Assembly: GCF_020564935.1 (NCBI RefSeq)
Contig: NZ_JAJCXB010000018.1
Coordinates: 62,001 to 126,000 of the forward strand
DNA from: Streptomyces pinistramenti
GTDB taxonomy: Bacteria > Actinomycetota > Actinomycetes > Streptomycetales > Streptomycetaceae
Direction: 5' to 3'
DNA length: 64,000 nucleotides
Below are positions 60,133-64,000 of this stretch, piece after piece; position 1 is the stretch's first letter, and each line of letters opens with the position of its first letter. The translations under genes and the position numbers were made by a program. Below the pieces are notes generated by a model. That model saw only the letters and a list, made by a program, of their open reading frames with translations, searched no databases and was not told where the DNA came from.

Positions 60133-60891
60133 TCAGTTGGTGAAGATGTTGCCCTGGTTGTAGCCGCGGGCGCCCTGCTGGCCCATGCCGAACTGGGCGG
60201 CCAGGCCGGAGCCGATGTCGGCGTTCTGCGGCGGCAGCAGTTCGCTGGGCTGGACGAGCGCGTAGCCCTGGCCGAGGAAGCTGAGTTCCCAGCCCTCGCC
60301 GGTGCTGCCGCGGCGCCGCCACACGCCGGACGAGTGCGTCTGCGCCTGCATCTGGACGCGCAGCGAGGCGGACCAGGCGACGACCGCGTCGGCGTCGGCG
60401 TTGACGTACTTGTCGGGCGTGACCTGCATCATCAGCGGCTGTCCCGAGGTCATCAGGGCGACCTTGCCCTGTCCCGAGATGTTGATCTGGTACTTGCCTG
60501 TACCGGAGATGCCGTACTGGCTGTCGACGGAGACGACCTCCCAGTGGAGGCCCGAGTCGAGCGCCAGGACGTAGCTGCTGTCGACGGTCAGGCCGTCGTG
60601 GTCGACGTCGACGACGTGGACGTACTGGGCGAGGTTGGCGAGGTAGACGGTGCCCTGGCCGGAGACGCGCATCAGCTCCAGGCCCTCACCGGTCATCGCG
60701 CGGGCGCGGTGCTGGCCCTGGGTCTGGTAGTTGCCGTCGAATTCGAGGAGCCCCTGGTAGGCGACCATCGTTCCCTTGCGGGCGAGGATGTCCTCGTGCC
60801 CCTGGAGTGCGACGCGCAGCAGCTGTGCGTTCTGCAGCGCGTAGCGGTCCTGGGTCTGTGCCTCGGTGAAGGCGAAAAGCGGGCTCTGCAT
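60133..60891 (-). CDS. AIM24-family protein (third of operon)
   Basis: A 252-residue beta-sheet protein with the AIM24/TRAP-like repeat fold. Family blocks are LRVALQGHEDILARKGTMVAYQGLLEFD, MTGEGLELMRVSGQGTVYLANLAQYVHVVDVD and GKYQINISGQGKVALMTSG. The C-terminal tail is Gln/Gly/Asn-rich. AIM24 proteins occur in all domains and have no settled activity. It is the last gene of a three-gene operon with the other two AIM24 genes; GGGGGAGG precedes the ATG. Confidence 0.88.
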   Translation of the reverse strand: MQSPLFAFTEAQTQDRYALQNAQLLRVALQGHEDILARKGTMVAYQGLLEFDGNYQTQGQHRARAMTGEGLELMRVSGQGTVYLANLAQYVHVVDVDHDGLTVDSSYVLALDSGLHWEVVSVDSQYGISGTGKYQINISGQGKVALMTSGQPLMMQVTPDKYVNADADAVVAWSASLRVQMQAQTHSSGVWRRRGSTGEGWELSFLGQGYALVQPSELLPPQNADIGSGLAAQFGMGQQGARGYNQGNIFTN

Positions 60892-60910
60892 GGTGGTTCG
60901 GTCCTCCCCC

Positions 60911-61594
60911 TCAGCCCCGGGCCCGGAGCCGGTCGGTGCTGTCCTCGCTGGGCTGGACGATGACGAAGCCCTGGCCGGAGAAGCCGAGTTGGTACGCCTC
61001 GCCGCTGCCGCGGCCGATCATCGAGGACGCCTTGAAGCTGCGCTTGCCCTTCATCTTCAGGTTGGTGGACCAGGCCACGAGGGCATCGGGGTCCACGTAC
61101 GTCTCGTCCTCGCCGCGGCCGCAGTCGACGACGATCGGTGTGCCGCGGGAGGTGAGGGCGACCCAACCAGTGCCGGAGATACCGACGTTGAAGAGCCCCT
61201 GGCCGGCGAATTTGGCCATGCCCTTGACGCGCTGGACGCTCCACTGGAGGTGTGCGTCGAGGGCGAGGAGGTTGGTGCCGTTGACGGAGAGCGAGTCGCC
61301 GTTGAGGTTGATGCAGACGACGTCGGCGCCGTAGTCGGCGAGGTAGAGGATGCCGTCGCCGCTGCACTTCATCAGCGGGGCGCCTTCGCCGGTGATCCAC
61401 TGGGAGGCCATCTGACGGACGGCGGGAGGGTTGGGCTCGTACTGGATGAAGCCTTCATAGGCGACCATCGATCCGGTGCGGGCGAAGACGTCATGGCCGC
61501 TCTGCATGGCGATCTTGGCCATGGCGCTGCCGTGGTTCTCCATGCGGGCGGCGGGCGGGGTCGGGGCGTAGCCCGACAGCTGCTGCTGGCTCAT
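60911..61594 (-). CDS. AIM24-family protein (second of operon)
   Basis: A 227-residue AIM24 protein. Core blocks are AMQSGHDVFARTGSMVAYEGFIQYEP, ITGEGAPLMKCSGDGILYLADYGADVV, LLALDAHLQWSVQRVKGM and GISGTGWVALTSRGTPIVVDCG. It is shorter than its neighbours and lacks the Gln-rich tail. GAGGAG lies 10 bp before the ATG. It starts 12 bp after the TerD-AIM24 gene stop, so it is part of one operon. Confidence 0.88.
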   Translation of the reverse strand: MSQQQLSGYAPTPPAARMENHGSAMAKIAMQSGHDVFARTGSMVAYEGFIQYEPNPPAVRQMASQWITGEGAPLMKCSGDGILYLADYGADVVCINLNGDSLSVNGTNLLALDAHLQWSVQRVKGMAKFAGQGLFNVGISGTGWVALTSRGTPIVVDCGRGEDETYVDPDALVAWSTNLKMKGKRSFKASSMIGRGSGEAYQLGFSGQGFVIVQPSEDSTDRLRARG

Positions 61595-61606
61595 GTTCCG
61601 GGCTCC

Positions 61607-63271
61607 TCAGACCTCGTAGGGCTGGACGATGACGAAGTTGCCCGGAGCGCCACGGAACTGGAGGTTCGCGGTCTCGCCGGAGTGGCCGGGGTAGGCGTGC
61701 CGGCGCAGGCTGACCTGACTGGAGATGATCACCTGCGAGGCGGCGGACCAGGCGACGATGGCGTTGGCGTCGGCGAAGGTGGTCGGGGTGACCGGCAGCA
61801 CGACGGGGTTGCCCCGGGTGGTGACGACGACCGTGCCGGTGCCGTGGAACTGCATGGTGAACAGGGCGCCGCCCGGGATGCCGTGGCCCTCGATGCGGCG
61901 CACTTCGTACTGCAGCGATTCGTCGAAGGCGAGGACGCTCTCGGCGGACACGCAGATCGCGTCGCCCTGGAGCTCGATGGGGTGGACGTGTGCGCTGTTC
62001 TCGGCGAAGAACACCTGGCCCTGACCCGAGCAGCGCATCAACTGCATTTCCTGGCCCGTGGCGTTGCCCACGATGCGGCCGCGGATACCGGCGCCCTTGT
62101 AGCTGAAGTCGACCTTGCCCTGGTAGAGCACCATGCTGCCCTGGCGGGCGAGCACCGGCTGGCCGTCGATGCCGAGGTCGACGCGGACCAGCTTGCTGTT
62201 CTGCGGCGTCCACCGCCGGCCGGTGGGAGCTTCCTTGTACTTCTCCAGGACGGCGCCGAGCCCGGGGCCGCCCTGCGTGGGCACGGCCGGGGCCTGGCCC
62301 GGGTGGGGCGCTCCCGGCTGTCCGTACGGGGCGGGCTGTCCCGGCTGTCCCTGGGGCGGGCCGTATCCGCCGGGCGGCGGGACGGGCCGGCCGTACGGGT
62401 CCGGCGGCGGGGGCTGCTGGCCGGGGAAGCCGCCGGGGGCGGGCTGTCCGTAGGGCGCGGGGTGCTGTTGACCGGGGATTCCTGGGGCTTTCGGGGGCGG
62501 GACCTGCCCGGCGGGCGGGGCCATCGGCGCGGCGATGGTGGGGGCGCTGTGGACCTGCGGGGCGGTCGGCTGCGGCGTGGGGGCGGCGGGCGGTGCGCCT
62601 TGGGGCGGGCCGAAGTCGGGAGCGGGCTGCTGCGGTGCCGCGGGGGCGCCGAAGGACGGTGCGGGGGCCGCCCCGGAGGGCGGGGCGAAGCCGGGGACGG
62701 CCTGCGCGGCGGCGGGCGGGGCGGGCTCGGGGGCGGCTTCCTCTTCGGCGACCTCGCCGCCGAAGTTCTTCAGCAGCGCTTCGAGACCGCCGTCGAATCC
62801 CTGGCCGACGGCGGCGAACCGCCAGACGTCCTTCAGGTAGAAGTCGCCGAGCATGACGGCGCGTTCGGTGCTGAATTCGGAGCCGTTGAAGGAGTAGCGG
62901 GCGACTTCCTCGCCGCCTGCCACGATCCGGATGTAGCCGGGGCCGATCCGGGAGACCTGGCCCGCGCCGTCCAGAGCCGCGGTGAAGGACAGCTTCCGGA
63001 TCTGCGGCGGGATGCGGTCGAGGGTGACCCGGAAGGACTGGGTGTCGCCTGCCTGCGCTCCGAGCTGCTGGATCGACTCCTCGGGCGATGCGGGCTGGTT
63101 GAAGAAGATGAAGTACCGGTCGTCGGAGAGCCGTTCGTCCGCGTCGAGCCCGAAACAGCTGATGTCGAACGTGAGGCCCGGCCCGCCGATCTGCACCCCG
63201 ACGTACAGGTCCGTCCCTGCCGTCAGGTCACCGATCCTGGCTTTGTGGCCCCGCTGGAATTCCCTGGCCAT
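61607..63271 (-). CDS. TerD-AIM24 fusion protein (first of operon)
   Basis: A 554-residue two-domain protein. Residues 1-180 are a TerD domain: REFQRGHKARIGDLTAGTDLYVGVQIGG, FDISCFGLDADERLSDDRYFIFFNQPASPEESI and IRIVAGGEEVARYSF. About 180-345 is a Gln/Gly/Pro/Ala-rich linker. The last 210 residues form an AIM24 domain (GSMVLYQGKVDFSYKGAGIRGRIVG and MRCSGQGQVFFAENSAHVHPIELQGD). TerD domains bind Ca2+ and occur in tellurite/stress operons, often membrane-linked. The fusion makes it plausible that AIM24 and TerD act together. No other ter gene is in the window. Confidence 0.92.
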   Translation of the reverse strand: MAREFQRGHKARIGDLTAGTDLYVGVQIGGPGLTFDISCFGLDADERLSDDRYFIFFNQPASPEESIQQLGAQAGDTQSFRVTLDRIPPQIRKLSFTAALDGAGQVSRIGPGYIRIVAGGEEVARYSFNGSEFSTERAVMLGDFYLKDVWRFAAVGQGFDGGLEALLKNFGGEVAEEEAAPEPAPPAAAQAVPGFAPPSGAAPAPSFGAPAAPQQPAPDFGPPQGAPPAAPTPQPTAPQVHSAPTIAAPMAPPAGQVPPPKAPGIPGQQHPAPYGQPAPGGFPGQQPPPPDPYGRPVPPPGGYGPPQGQPGQPAPYGQPGAPHPGQAPAVPTQGGPGLGAVLEKYKEAPTGRRWTPQNSKLVRVDLGIDGQPVLARQGSMVLYQGKVDFSYKGAGIRGRIVGNATGQEMQLMRCSGQGQVFFAENSAHVHPIELQGDAICVSAESVLAFDESLQYEVRRIEGHGIPGGALFTMQFHGTGTVVVTTRGNPVVLPVTPTTFADANAIVAWSAASQVIISSQVSLRRHAYPGHSGETANLQFRGAPGNFVIVQPYEV

Positions 63272-63382
63272 AGGTAGTGCCCGTCCCCCGCTCCGGCTGT
63301 GAGTTGGTAGTGCGCGCCAGGCTAACCGCCGGCTCTGACAGCGGGTGATGCCGGGGCTGTGCCGGTGTCTTGGGTGCGGCTG

Positions 63383-63895
63383 CTATTCGCTGCGGGCGGC
63401 GGGCAGATGGGGCAGCCGGTCGGCGGCGACCACACCTTCGAGGTATCCGCGGGCCCGTTCGGTGCGCGGATAGGACTCCAGCAGCTTCCAGAACCGGGGG
63501 CCGTGGCCGGGGACGAGGAGGTGCGCCAGCTCGTGCAGCAGGACGTAGTCGATGACGTATTCCGGCATGCCCTGGAGGCGGTGCGAGAGGCGGATGCTGC
63601 CCTCGGCGGGGGTGCACGATCCCCAGCGGGTGTTCTGGTTGGTGACCCAGCGCACGGACGCGGGGCGGGCACGGGCCTGCAGGAACTGCTCCGAGAGCCG
63701 TTCGGCGCGCTCGGCCAGCTCGCCGTCGCCGAGCATCCGCTTGCTCTCCTGGGCAGCGAGCTTGTCCAGCATGACGCTGATCCAGCGCTGCTCCTCGGCC
63801 TCGGACATGCGGGCCGGGATGAGGACGATGGTGCGGTCGCCCTCGCGGTAGGCGGAGACGGTACGGCGTCGGCGTGAACTGCGGCGCACCTCCAC
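63383..63895 (-). CDS. YgjP/SprT-like M48-family metallopeptidase (5' end may lie beyond the window)
   Basis: At least 170 residues. The zinc motif H-E-L-A-H is in YVLLHELAHLLVPGHGPRFWKLL, with WGSCTPAEGSIRLSHRLQGMPEY before it; W-G-S-C and the HELAH pair define the YgjP/DUF45 group. The frame stays open up to the window edge (base 64000), with a Pro/Ser/Arg-rich reading but no ATG or GTG start, so the GTG at 63895 may be internal and the true start outside. The role of this family is not known, though some are called SprT-like. Confidence 0.85.
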   Translation of the reverse strand: MEVRRSSRRRRTVSAYREGDRTIVLIPARMSEAEEQRWISVMLDKLAAQESKRMLGDGELAERAERLSEQFLQARARPASVRWVTNQNTRWGSCTPAEGSIRLSHRLQGMPEYVIDYVLLHELAHLLVPGHGPRFWKLLESYPRTERARGYLEGVVAADRLPHLPAARSE

Positions 63896-64000
63896 CGCGC
63901 TGGTGGCCGGCCCCCGGGGCGAGGGGCCCGAGGCAGCCCTGCGGGACGTGTCTGCGGCGTGACGCAGGGGGGTCTCCCCAGCGACACGTGGGGAAGGGTC

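Overview
The window is chromosomal DNA from a high-GC actinomycete, almost certainly a Streptomyces. It is GC-rich throughout, with third-position G/C bias, many GTG starts and frequent 4-base start/stop overlaps. It also carries Streptomyces marker genes: ushX-sigH, wblE, the dasRABCD-nagB cluster, sigR-rsrA and catR-katA. Gene order from about 9.8 kb onward matches the core-chromosome block I recall from S. coelicolor (sigH, wblE, sensor kinase, nagB, das genes, dasR, nrdAB, sigR-rsrA, aroA, rsgA, hisN). No insertion sequence, prophage, CRISPR array, rRNA or biosynthetic cluster was recognised.

Layout. 0-9.5 kb is a mixed metabolic region: the C-terminal part of a Cu(I) P-type ATPase, a KAS III-like enzyme, glutaminase, an AraC regulator, a PLP enzyme, a Na+/H+ antiporter, and small zinc and GNAT proteins, with a relic of a peptidoglycan amidase. 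9.8-15.1 kb is regulatory: an anti-sigma factor with a SigH-type sigma factor, a lipid kinase, WblE and a PdtaS-type sensor kinase. 15.5-17.0 kb is a divergent TetR/SDR pair with an AT-rich spacer. 17.2-24.1 kb is the amino-sugar/chitin module: nagB, a GH3 hexosaminidase, DasC, DasB and DasA, and the GntR repressor DasR. DasR-type operators (dre) lie in front of nagB and dasA, and an orphan copy lies in front of the sensor kinase. A monocarboxylate symporter pair and a Uma2-family gene follow.

27.0-31.6 kb holds a cobalamin riboswitch controlling class I ribonucleotide reductase (nrdAB), then peptide deformylase. 31.6-36.0 kb has a TPR protein and a tandem pair of membrane HD/HD-GYP proteins. 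The upstream one is broken by a frame change at a perfect G9C9 tract. 36.1-37.6 kb is the thiol-stress pair sigR-rsrA, with an exact SigR-type promoter in front of it. 37.6-46 kb carries an XRE-cupin regulator, hydrolases, an SRAP protein, an M50-type membrane protease, aroA-rsgA, an SMR exporter, a TetR regulator, hisN and a CBS protein. 46-48 kb is catalase and its Fur-family repressor CatR with a 7-1-7 operator.

48.4-50.8 kb has two identical initiator tRNA genes, each with its own terminator hairpin, flanking a Sel1-repeat protein. 50.9-60.1 kb is an actinobacterial block of a UPF0182 membrane protein, a PPA1309-family protein, a PDZ/Lon-like protease, a tiny membrane protein, MoaE, an SDR epimerase, a DUF2342 zinc protease and a Nudix protein. 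60.1-63.3 kb is an operon of three AIM24-domain proteins, the first fused to TerD. A SprT/YgjP-like metalloprotease runs into the window edge.

The strongest regulatory logic visible is sugar sensing (DasR/dre), oxidative stress (SigR/RsrA, CatR/KatA), stress sigma control (UshX/SigH) and B12-dependent switching of nucleotide reduction. The least explained elements are the G9C9-interrupted HD-GYP gene beside a degenerate HD partner, the TerD-AIM24 operon, and the tandem 24-bp repeat in front of the CBS gene.
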